Positions 1 through 11,200 of a stretch of DNA of 64,000 nt are shown here, one piece after another; the first letter of the stretch is position 1, and the number at the start of each line of letters is the position of its first letter. Made by a program: the position numbers and the translations under genes. Below the pieces are notes generated by a model. The model made no database searches and was not told the DNA's origin. It was given only the letters and a program-made list of their open reading frames with translations. Source of the stretch: Physcomitrium patens (taxonomy: Eukaryota; Streptophyta; Bryopsida; Funariales; Funariaceae); contig NC_037256.1 of assembly GCF_000002425.4 (NCBI RefSeq), positions 12,619,556 to 12,683,555 on the forward strand, written 5' to 3'.

Positions 1-1379
1 TGGATGAAGTTTTTCATATACTCCAATTTGTGGCAATACGATATTTAAAACAAAGTTTGATGTGTATGTCTATGTAGAAAAATATCTTAGAAAAGTCTTC
101 TTGAAATAAAATTGATGCAAAAATAAAAATAGTCTTTAAAGCTTTAAATGCTACTTTTGCTTCTTTATTCTACTTAAGTTTGTCTTTATAAGTTAAATAT
201 ATAAGTAGAGCTATAACTTAAGAAAATTTCTTGATTAAGATCCAATAGCAATTAGCAAATCTCAATAAATATTAAATATTTTTTTATTATTTTTGAGATC
301 TTCTAATCTATGATGGTTTGAATTTTCTTAAAATTTATTATAAATCCATCATTTGTAATGATGTATCTTAAAAAGTCAATTTAAATAGTATAAAATATAT
401 ACTTTTATATCTTAGTATGTATTCTTATATATCTAAGTTTTTGTAACATAGAACAAACATGCAGTTTGTATTTTTTTATACTCTTAAAGAAACTAAAGTA
501 TCGTCTAAATAATAAATGATAAAATCATTTGGATATTCTTAAAAAATATCATTTATGAGATGTTGAAAAGTAATTAGTGTATTTATGAGATCAAAAGGCA
601 TAATATTATATTCAAAATATCAATACTTAATTCAAAAGACAATCCTTCATTCATCTCTTTCTTTGATGCATATTAGATTATATGGTCTTCAAAGATCTAG
701 TTTGGTAAAGATCTTTGTTTAATTCAATTGATTAAACAGTTTGAAAATCAAAGGTAAAAGATATCTATTCTTCATAGTAATCTTCTTGAGCTTTTGATAA
801 TCTACACATATCTCTAATAATCTTTTTTTTTTTTTTTTTACAAACAAGATTAGAATTCATGCAAGAGATTTAGAATAGCATATAAAATTCTTAGCTATAT
901 TTTTTTAATATATTTTTTAAGTTCAAGAAACTCATTTTGTGATAAAATACAGATTAATCCAAATGGTGGTTGAATTATATCTTGAAGGACAATTGAACAA
1001 TTACAAGGACAATCTTTTCAAAGAATATATGCATTTTTTTTTTCAAAAAAATCTTCATAATCTTGAAATTGGCTTAGAATACCACTTGAAGTCTTTTTAC
1101 TAGTAAAAATAGGTGTAGCATAAATAATACAATATAATCCTTCTTTTGCAGCATGCAAGAAAGCTCTTATATGTACAAATAAGAATTTGATTACACTAGA
1201 CTTATGACTTTTTACTTGATTGACAAAACTCTTAATTATACTTCAAAAAAGATTAAGACTATAAGAAATCTAATCTAATTAATAATTATACTTATTTAGC
1301 CATAATAAACCTAAAATGATTGGATTAAAGGGAGAACTAATGATGTTAAATATCACAAAGCTATTATGACCATTAATTG

Positions 1380-1619
1380 TTACTTATAAGAAAGAATTTC
1401 ATGGAAAATATTTTCAAAAAACAATGGACAACCATCTATGACTTTTATACATACAAGTTTAATTTTTTTCAGTGAGGATATGCTATATCTTTTAACAATT
1501 TTTTTATCTAAAATACAAGCTGAGGCTTTTGAATCGAGCAAGATAGAGGCTTTGTGATATTTAGATATTAAACTAAATTTTATTATAAAACAAGGATAGG
1601 ATTCTAAAAAAAAAGGCAA
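1380..1619 (-). pseudogene. Aspartic protease fragment of the decayed gypsy element
   Basis: A 79-codon open stretch aligns along its whole length with the N-terminus of the pol ORF of the two young gypsy copies. The shared pattern includes PCFI, the YKAS-LLDS block and EVIDG-like text. The catalytic triplet Asp-Ser-Gly has become Asp-Ser-Lys, so no active protease could result. It is only the part of the old pol that happens to lack stops. Confidence 0.75.
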
Positions 1620-2803
1620 AATCTTTAATAGATGTTATATAAGAATTTGGCCACATAATTCCCATTATAACTAGAAAAATTTGTTTTTTGATATATTATC
1701 TTCTTTGGTAGCCATATTCCTTATTTTATAGTTGTACTACTTCTTTAGGTAATATTAAAAAATATGCTTAGATTCTCCACAATATAAGCACAATCTTTCT
1801 TCAAAATGGTAAATCTTTTTTAGCTTAGTAAGAAGTTTGAAAAATACTACACCAATTTGCATGTCTTTTACTTTTGAATGTATATGTTGAAAAGATTTTG
1901 GTGTTGCTATTGAATTTTAAAAATATTAAGACCCACTTGTACAATCCTCAAATTGAAATTAAAATATTCAATTAACATACTTTATTATAAAGTTGATTGT
2001 GTGACTCAATGTTCAAAGATCAAATAAGTTAAGTATTAATTTTTGTACCTCATATTGCAATTTGTAGAAAAATTGGCTAATAAGGATAGCATCATTCTAC
2101 TTAATATTAATTATAAGTTTTCAAAATTGTTAAGCATATAATGTAATTGATTAATTTTTTTATTATAAAATATATATTTTTTTGGTTGCAACACAAATTG
2201 CATCATGTCTTTTATACATAGATCGAAACTCTACTAAAGAAGCTTCTAAATTATTAAATATTAGATCATATTGTTCAAAAAAAATAAAAACAAGGATAAA
2301 GTAGAACATAAAAATAGTGTTCTAATAAACTTAAATTGTAATCTTTGAATTAGATAGCTTTAGAGCTGAAGTTCAATCACCAATTATATTTTATTGATGA
2401 ATTCTTGAAATTTTGATCATGTACTATCAAACTTCTCTGATAAGGTAATTCTTGATTTTCTATTACTTAAAAGATTCTACCATAAGTGAAATAACATGAT
2501 TTGGTATAGATATTGAATTATCTCTAGTCATTTCTATGTCTCTACTTTCTATCAATCTCATTATTTTTTCTAGCAATAAATTGAGTTTATATATTACAAG
2601 CATTAATTCTCTCAATTTTTATTGCATTTGTACTATTGCATTCTTTATATCAACAAGCTCTATCATGATAATACAAGAAAAAGAAAAAGAAAAAGGAATC
2701 TAATATCTCTTAAGATAAGTAGAAGAAAGAACTTGAGAACAAAATAAACTCTAAGAATGATATCAATTTAGAAGTAGGGAATCCACAATTTCATTCTTAA
2801 TTG

Positions 2804-2840
<37 letters not shown>

Positions 2841-2867
2841 AATATTACAAGTATATTCTTGTTAATC

Positions 2868-3397
2868 TTTCAAGGACAAAAATTTAATGAATGAAAACAA
2901 AGAAGTGAGACTTTTTTCAAAGAAAGATTATAAAATAAAAATAAGAAAATATATATTCAAAAAGAAACTAAAATGGATATTGCCAAAAGACAAGAAAACT
3001 AGAGATCCTTGAAACTAGACTAGAAGCAAGAATAAAATTGATAAGAGTGAAAAAGATTTCATTCTTGTCTCTATATATACTATCTAACTAAGAAATATGT
3101 ATTGACGCTCTATAGGACGTCTAACACATGTCTAACTTATAAAATGAGCTTCTTATATAAGCACCTTATGATTAGCTTGTACTACAAGATACCAATAAGT
3201 ACAATATATGGCTAAGTTATTAGTCAATCTCTAACCTATCAATCAATTATAAGCATGTATAAAGTCACAGTTGCATCTATAAAATTTCTAAGAAGCTTTC
3301 ATATAAGACATTATTAAATTTATCTACTTTAATCTACTTCTATCTACTTATACTATTTAAATAGTTATTAGAATAAATATGTATGTCCGTAATACTT
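2868..3397 (-). repeat. Decayed LTR of the left-edge gypsy element
   Basis: This is recognisable as the minus-strand LTR of the same family. It contains the blocks around 'ctctatatatactatcta', the 'ctataggac' block and the 'ttctatctactta' block in the same order and spacing as in the intact LTR at 42093-42636. Both terminal TG/CA motifs are eroded, so the ends are estimates. Confidence 0.7.
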
Positions 3398-5470
3398 TAC
3401 CAAGTAAAATTAAAGTCTTTATAGTGATAAAGTTATAAAGATATGAATGTGAATATATCAATTGTGATGGATTAGAGAGTAGTTGAAACATAGACTTTAT
3501 AATATATAACTCCACAATGTTGCTTCAGTGTTAAATTGGTTGATTGTATGAAAAGAAGGATTAGCACATTGAAAAAAAAATCAATGTTAGGTACTTTGAT
3601 TGCAATCCTTTATAGAATCAGAGTTGTCAAAATTTGAGCAAGTTCTTTGAGCAAGTCCTCAACTTAGAAGGGAAGTACTACAAGGTGAGAATAATGTATA
3701 AGCTTTATACTCTGGCTAGAGAATTTCTTTACATAATTATTATATTCTAAATTTGTCACTCTCTTGGAATATATTGCTATTGCTATATTGAGTCATCAAT
3801 GTGAATGAAATTTTAAATTAAATATAATGAGATCATGCAAGATTTCTATTATACACTATTGTATTATGTATTGTCTTGTTTGAAAATGCACTAAACACAT
3901 GTTTGTAGAAAGAAAAGTTATGTTCTACAAGTATCCAAAAAAATTCTAATAGATTTTACCTATATGAAAAGAATACAATTCGAATTTTAATTAAAAAGTA
4001 CTTAAAATCAATAAAAAGTATTCAAAAATACTCTTCTTAGTAACTTCAATTATATACAAACTTCAATTGCCTTATTACGTTTATAATTAGATAATTTAAA
4101 TTTCTCTTTAAAAATCCTAATTCTAATCAATGAGCTTCAACAAGATATAATTCCTAATTTGACCATCCACTTTGTGCAAAATTTTGCAAATAAATGCCAC
4201 TATAAGTCTTCTATTTTCTTAGAAAAATTCAACTCAATCCAACTTATAAATTGTAAGAAAATATCCAAAAAACTACAATAATGTTACTTGGCTACAAACT
4301 CAAAAGTTGATGCAAATGTTCTAGTAGCAATTTTTCCTTCTTCAATTATTAACTTCAATTCAATATTGATGTATAGCTTGGTCTTTAAGTCTTCTAACAC
4401 CATGCCAAATTTCACCTTGTTTTGACTAATAGATCTTCAAACATCAAAAAAAATCCTATCCAATCCCAAACTGCCAATTTTTAATATCTTCTTATACTAA
4501 AAATTGAATATTTTCCAACCGCACAATTAAATTAATAAATTTTTTTATACATACTTAGAAAATCCAATTAACCAAGCATTATCAAATTTTGAACTATAGA
4601 TGTAATAAAAATTGTACAAACTAGCTGAGAGTGTTAGCCCTAATTATATTGCATAAATCCAAAGTTATCAATATAAATCCTAACTTTGAATAATAATTGC
4701 AAAGTCATCCCAAATCTTATAAAAACAAGTCTTATGCCTTTGAAAAGAACTTAAAGCTAGCTTTTCAATCCTAATTGCCGATCTCCAAATAACTCCACAT
4801 TTTCTCCTAGGCAATCATTTTAGTGGCTAAAGATGTGATTTTGACACTATTCTACAAATGATTGATCCGCGCATATCAATCCAATCTATCTTAGGATTTT
4901 TTTAGCCCAAAACTAAATTTAATTTAATTTTAGTATCAATCATATTAATTATTTATTTCTTTTACCTTCTTTTTAACAATTTATGGCCTTTTTAAGGCAA
5001 TAAAAGAATTTCTATAGCTTAGAAGGTAAAATTACTAAACAATCTTTAATCTATTAGCTATTAAGATAAGAAAATAAACTAAGAGGCTTTTATAAAAGCT
5101 ATGTTTAAATGTCTTAAATTATTATTGAACCAAGATGATTAAATATTAATTAGAAATTTATTTTTTATTATTTTTTTAATCATATAATCGTGTTACAACA
5201 CAAGAATATATAGTGGCTTTGTACTAATAGTAGTTCACTGTATAAGAAGCTATAAAAAATCTATAATTGGAAACAAACAAAATGACATGATGATAGTCTA
5301 TATAAAATGTGGCATAATTTATTATTGTTAAAGAGTGGAAAAATATTGAGTTAGTGGCGAGCTCTTCACAAACATGGAACTTAGCTACAATCCATCAAAT
5401 CTTAGTGATACCACACGTAGTTGGCAATCAAAAATTAAATAGATCACACTACCAAATTTTAAATGAATAA
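3398..5470. other. AT-rich intergenic DNA, nothing recognised
   Basis: No ORF with family features, no RNA gene and no clear repeat boundary was found here. Scattered short phrases could be very old repeat debris. Confidence 0.5.
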
Positions 5471-5480
5471 CTTATACTTT

Positions 5481-5725
5481 ATAACAAAGATGCACTAAAG
5501 AAGTCGACAGAAGGAAGAATTGCAAGTGAATATCTAATATTACATAGCAAGGATGTACAAAAGAAGTCAGGAAGAAGAAGAGTTGTAAGTAAGTATCTAA
5601 TACTATATTACAAGAATGCACCAAAGATGTCAAGAAAAAGAAGAGTTGCAAGTAAGCACTTGCTATTGTATAACAAGAACACACCAAAGATGTCAAGAGG
5701 AGGAGGAAGTATTGACAACTATAGA
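5481..5725. repeat. Minisatellite, about 63 bp x 4
   Basis: Four diverged units begin near 5483, 5546, 5610 and 5672. Each carries an 'aacaaagatg'-like head, a purine-rich 'gaagaagaagagttg' core and an 'aagtaagtatctaat' tail. Because 63 is a multiple of three, frames on both strands stay open through the array (98 codons on the minus strand at 5472-5768, 66 on the plus strand at 5627-5827). Those ORFs are best explained by the repeat, not by a gene. Confidence 0.75.
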
Positions 5726-5830
5726 AGACAAGAAGAGGTTGAATATATAGGAGAAAGAAGCCTCTCACCTCCCACTTTTAGCCTCAACTCTTTGGTTGAT
5801 AGTCAAAGCCAATTACCTCTAATTTGATCC

Positions 5831-6553
5831 AATGACATAAGATGCATATTAGTTGGTTATATTTTTCCAAACTACTAGTTTTGTTCAAGTATTAGTTATA
5901 AGCTCGCTATTGGAGTATGTAATTCTTATAATCTAGAAAAGTACTTATAATCCTCATTTAAGTATTGGTGCTAGTCAATAGCTTGTGCATGAATCTAATT
6001 TCTTGAAACTTTTTCAAACTTCTCTTTTAAATAAATCATGCTTAAGTCTCAAATTGATAAGAGTATAAAAGAAGAAGTTTATAATTCGAAGGAATAGATC
6101 ACAAATCTTTAAGCATTTAACTCAATTTGTGAAAGAATAATATTCAACCACTTAACTAATGCATTGGTGAAGAAATCAAATACTTGACTTCAACAAAATT
6201 TATATAAATGAATACCTTCACTATAAAAGATATGTTTCTAATATGTATCAATATTACTTAGATAGTTAAAATATAAGTACTCAACTAAGTATCTTCAAGT
6301 AGATGATTTGACAATACAATGGTTTATCAACATAATAAATGAAAAAATAAACATACAATAAAATAACTTAAAAAGAGCAAACAAGCATATCAAATATGAG
6401 CCAACACAAAGAGTTATAGCATCAATTTCTTAAACAAAGCTAATGTAGTTCCAATGAACTAGATAAAGACTCTACATATGATAGGTAAAATCATTTTTCC
6501 AAACATCTTTGTGTAATTTCAATTTGATATTATCTAAAGAAGAGGAAGAAAAG

Positions 6554-6584
<31 letters not shown>

Positions 6585-6940
6585 ACACACACACACACAA
6601 CTACTCTGAATTAGAAAAAGCAAATGCCATGGCCCATCTCATGATTATAAGTACCCTTCACCTTTTCATCAATTTTAGTCACCTATGACTACTTGTTTTT
6701 GTTTTCAAGAATGTCTACATTCCTTGCATTTCTAGATGTTTCTATATTTATTGCTAATATCTCTATTTTATGCCAATATTTGTTTGCCCCATCAATTTGG
6801 TGTTGAATTCATCTTTGATAATTAAGGTTTAAAATCCCCTACAATACCTAGAACTACTCTATTAAATATGAAGAAATAATGATGATAAAAAATAATAATA
6901 TTTCAATGAAGTAGTCTACAAAGCAAATATTTTTTGCATG
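5831..6940. other. AT-rich intergenic DNA with poly-A/(CA)n tract
   Basis: The only clear structure is a long A run followed by a short (AC)n run near 6550-6600. No coding feature was recognised. Confidence 0.5.
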
Positions 6941-7228
6941 TTACCAAATGTATACTTTTAGTGTTATTGGTACAATAATGAATGCAATTCCAGCAACCAA
7001 AGGTGAAGAAACCACAACTGTGCCTCCAAAACAAATACAAATAAGATAGATATAATGGGCAATATTGATCAAGGATACATTTGGAGTATCAATGGCAATA
7101 GCATCGGCATCTAATTTTTGGGGTGCCAAAATTGTACTCAAAAGTGATATGCTAAATACTGCAAAACATGAAGTTTGGGCCTTGGATTCACCTAAAATAG
7201 GACCGTGCTTATACCTTGTCAAGTTCAA
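6941..7228 (-). CDS. Hypothetical membrane-protein fragment (95 codons)
   Basis: This isolated ORF is less AT-biased than its surroundings. It encodes a basic N-terminus followed by three hydrophobic stretches (roughly residues 20-35, 52-68 and 70-90). The second half, with an acidic DT-P-N step, then 'FGGTVVVSSPLVAG' and 'FIIVPIT', loosely resembles the end of a transmembrane exon in plant ABCC-type (MRP) transporters. That resemblance is only an impression. No neighbouring exons of such a gene are visible, so it could be an exon relic, a single exon of an unseen gene, or chance. Confidence 0.25.
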   Translation of the reverse strand: MNLTRYKHGPILGESKAQTSCFAVFSISLLSTILAPQKLDADAIAIDTPNVSLINIAHYIYLICICFGGTVVVSSPLVAGIAFIIVPITLKVYIW

Positions 7229-7881
7229 GGTATGTTTGTAATTATCACAAAAGTGAAGGATAGATTTGCAATTATCAAAATTTCAAAGGTGCTCTTGATA
7301 TTTCAACATATTTCAATGGTATATATGATATTTTTTCTCATACATTCTAGAATAACTATGAGATTTTCAACCAAATCAACAAATCTGCTGAAAAATGAAT
7401 AATCAAATAAACAAGTGATTATTTTAAACAAATGCAATGAAAAATATTAGAGAATAAAAAAAAAATTAAATATGAAATATTATCTATGGATGTTTTAGAT
7501 TTCCTACTGAGACTAAAATTAAATGAAGATTCTCCTTTGAAACAAGATTTGAAGGAGTGGTTTTTCAACATCTACTGCCACGACATAAAGAAAAATAAAT
7601 AAAATTCAAATTCCTTTCTTTCTAAAAGTATAGTGATTTTAAAATGTTTCCTCACCAATCCCTACTAGACTCATATTTGACCATTCGTTGAAAAAAATAA
7701 TCTACGTAATTACATTTCAAAAAAAGATACTCTGAACCCTCATTTATAATCAAAAAACTCATTGCTGAGTTATCCAAAATATTGATTAAAATCAATGACT
7801 AAGTATCCATTATCCCTTGATTAAAGTTGATTATTTGTCGCAGGTGCTAGTGGGTCTAGAGGTGGACAAATCGTCCGCCCT
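7229..7881. other. AT-rich spacer, nothing recognised
   Basis: There are no ORFs with features. The base composition changes sharply near 7845, where the less AT-rich receptor-kinase locus begins. Confidence 0.5.
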
Positions 7882-8211
7882 CTACGGCGACGGGCAACCC
7901 TTGCTATTCATAAATTCTCCCTGGTTGTAAATGGTTATCGGCGTATCGGACGCTTGAGTTATTTGGAATCCTAAGAAACAAGACGCTGCTTCTCTCTTTG
8001 TAAATAAAATATTATAGGGGTTAATTAATAAGGTCCCCGAGTTCAGGTCTAAAGCGATTCTTAAAGTTTCCAGGGTGTCGACTAGGAAGTCTGAGGTATT
8101 GCTAACCGAAATAGTGATCATCGCCACAAAAGCAAGAGAACCTGGGTCCCTCACATGCAAGGACCTATCTAAAGAAGGAATCCAAAAAAACATCAGAGGA
8201 CACTTTTTCAC
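7882..8211 (-). pseudogene. Possible malectin-like exon remnant downstream of the receptor kinase
   Basis: This 109-codon minus-strand ORF starts 42 bases beyond the kinase stop codon. Its second half contains 'LDLNSGTLLINPYN', then about 15 residues, then 'FQIT'. This echoes the malectin-like exon of the adjacent gene ('[16 protein letters not shown]' and then 'FSIT'). The match suggests a leftover exon of a tandem duplicate, with the first half perhaps being 3' UTR of the kinase gene. Alternatively it is simply 3' UTR and the match is fortuitous. No other exon of a second gene copy was found. Confidence 0.3.
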
Positions 8212-8252
8212 ACGCAGAGACAGTGAAGCATCTGGACTACCTATCGTAAAAG

Positions 8253-11200
8253 CTACCGGACCTGAGGACCCACGTTGATCTGTTCCAAGTTCGAGGAAGA
8301 GTCCATGACGAAGTAATGATCGTCCGAGTTTCCACGTTTAAACGCCGCCGGAATAATGCTCGTCCCAGTGTTGTTGGACCGGTCCATCTCCGAGAAAGCT
8401 CCTGAATCGCCGTCCTCCAATACGATGGCTTCACGAAGCTCCTTCACCACGTCCCTCATCCACGGTCGGTGGATGCCTCGGGGCTCCACGCACTGGATGG
8501 CCAGTTCCGCCACTTTCCACACACTGTCCATGTTGGGGTGGCAATCTCTCACGGCGGGGTCTAGGATGCTTTCGATGTCGCCAGCTAGCAGCGAATTTCT
8601 CACCCATTCGACGATGTTCGACTGGCTCTTGTCTGGTAGACCGTTGTTGATTGGCTGACGACCGCAGAGGACCTCCAGCAGCACAACTCCAAAGCTGAAC
8701 ACGTCACTCCTCTCTGACAGATGGTTTGTGGACCAGAACCTGATGATCGTGATAACGAGTAGTGAGTGATTGCATTATAGAGTTCAGATTCTACTGGAGG
8801 ACTGAACATCGGTCAAGGTTGGTGATTCAGCAGAGGATTGGTCACATGTAAGAAATGGCTTAGTGTTGAGAAGCGGCACAGAGCTTACTCTGGATCCAAG
8901 TAGCCGGCGGTCCCTTTCACCACAGTCGAGACGTGGGTGGCTCCAGATGATTCTTCCGGTCCTAACCTTGAAAGACCGAAGTCTGCCACTTTGGCAACGT
9001 ATTTATCAGTGAGTAGAATATTGCTACTCTTGATGTCGCGATGGATAATGATAGGGCTGCACCCCGTGTGTAGGTATTCCAGACCTGAATAAACAAGCAC
9101 CAGAGGACTTTAGAATTTAGGAACCACTCGGGGTGAGCAACAGTGTAGGCCCGTTCACGTGTTCAATCCTGCATAAGTCTACAGAACCTGTCAGAGGATC
9201 ATGTACCTTGAGCAGCATTCAGAGAAACGTCCAGGCGTTGTTTCCAATCCAATGGCTCCTTCGTAGCCAGCGGAGACCCTGCATCGAGCCATGACCAGGT
9301 GCGCCATAATACAGCGCATTCAGAGAAGGCAACAAGAAGTTTTCACGATAGATCACTTTGTCTGCAGTAGACCCTGTCTTGAATATCCAGCGCCCCACAT
9401 TAACCTATCAAAGAAACCACAATACTAATCGAATTTTAAATGGCGATCTTGCACCTGGAGCTGCTCAATGAAAGGCTTACCCCAGAGATGCTCACGGACG
9501 GTGCCCTTGTGCAAATACTCATATACCAGCATCTGTTTTCCGTCTTCTTGACAATATCCAAGTAGTGAAACAAGGTTTCTGTGGTGTACCCTGGATAAGA
9601 GTTGCACCTGAGAGAAACTCACATATTTAGGACATGAATTCAACTTCGAAATAAGATTTCAGTTTCTTCTAAGTTGCACGGATTCTGCTAGGAAGGACAC
9701 ATTCCTGACAGATTACACAAGAAACAGTCGAGGATTCATATAAAGACAAGAACATGGCAACAGGAAAACTGCATATCCGAAAGAAACAAAAAACAAACAA
9801 AAAGAAAAAAACACGACCCTCACCTCATTGTTGAATTCAGCTGCCCCTTGACGAGAACTCATGTCAGAGACCTTGACAGCAACTTCTCTTCCATTGGCAA
9901 GCTTGCCGTAGTACACTGGACCGAATCCTCCCGCTCCAATCTGTTTACTGAAATTCAACGTGGCTGCTGTTATCTCTGCGTGCGAAAATGGCTTCGCCCC
10001 TTGCCCGTTTGTTCCATTCAAATCCGGAACGAGGAAGTTCGAAACACCTGAAAAGTCTCATCTTGTGCTTTAATAGAAGTATTTGAGATGCAAACCACCG
10101 AGATTCATTAAGATGACCTATTTGTTGTCATGAGAAATGGCTGGAACAAGTTGGACATCAGCAAGTACATAAAAAATTAAAATAAAAATAAAAATTGTTG
10201 AATCAACATCAGTCGTGTGCTCGTCTCGATAACATACTTACCGCCCTTGCCCTTGCCCTTGCCCTTGCCTCCAGATTTATATGGATCAGAGTTTGATTTG
10301 GGCAACTCTTGTTCCATGCCCTTGGTAGTTTGACGCTTCCTGCAGAAACGAAAGAGCAAGATACCCCCTACAACGAGAACCCCAACCACTCCTCCAACAA
10401 CTCCAGCAGTGAGACCCACATTCGACTTACGTCCTGGACCAGGATTCGAGCAAGTAGGCCCACATACAGGGTTTCCGTTTATGCTGCATACATTGAAGAA
10501 GACAAACCGTCAACCACAGTCAAGTTCCTCAGCACTACAATCAACCAAAACCTAGAGAAATCAGGCTCAACCGTGAGCTGCATTAAGATGTGCCTTTCAA
10601 AGCTTCTGATTTGTAACAAGGCTGGAGCTCTTACTTCAAGTTCAGCCCAGACTTGTTCTTCAAGGCGTCAGGGACTGTCCCGGTCAAGTTGTTATTCTGA
10701 AGAAATAACTCTTCCAGTGTTGGAATGAAGCTTAAGGAATCAGGAATGGAGCCACTCAAACCATTGTCGTTCAGGTGCCTACATAACAGGATTAAGTCAT
10801 AATCGATTAGTGAACATCCAAACCGTATACCACACTACTTCTAAACCAGGCAAGCAGTTCACCTACGATTTCACGACGAAAGTTGTGCGGTTGCTCTTCA
10901 CTTACAGTGACTTCAGCTGTTGCAATTTCTGAAGATTGGGAGTGTTGCCAACTAGCTTGTTATTATCCAACCATCTGCATAGTTGTATGGCCATCGTGAG
11001 ATACCTTTGGTTCACAGAGTTTGGATTGGTAAATACAAAAACACCGATCGAAAGCATTCGTTGCAGTTCTAGAGACTTACAAGGTTTGAAGGGCAGCTAA
11101 CTCTGCAAATTCCACAGGTATGATGCCAGTGAGGTTGTATCTTGACAATCTCCTGTAAGAACACAACGCGAACTTAAGTCCACTTCGTAAATTGCGACCT

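Larger units (their letters stand above)
1..3397 (-). mobile_element. Decayed Ty3/gypsy element (chromodomain family), truncated by the window edge
   Basis: Read on the minus strand, this region follows the intact copy at 36281-42636 in order: LTR, leader, gag, protease, RT and the start of RNase H, which is cut by the left edge of the window. Matching landmarks are the gag start near 2665, the protease near 1380-1620, and RT/RNase H text near 100-800. Almost every difference from the intact copies moves towards A or T, with many stops and small indels, as expected of a long-silenced, methylated element. The decayed LTR is about 2868-3397. No complete reading frame survives. The family assignment is solid, but the exact ends are approximate. 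Confidence 0.8.

Noticed and set aside
8371..8390. Shared TTGGACCGGTCCAT between the kinase gene and the repeat at about 47258
   Set aside because: This is a 14-base match centred on a palindrome; the flanks do not match, so chance is sufficient.
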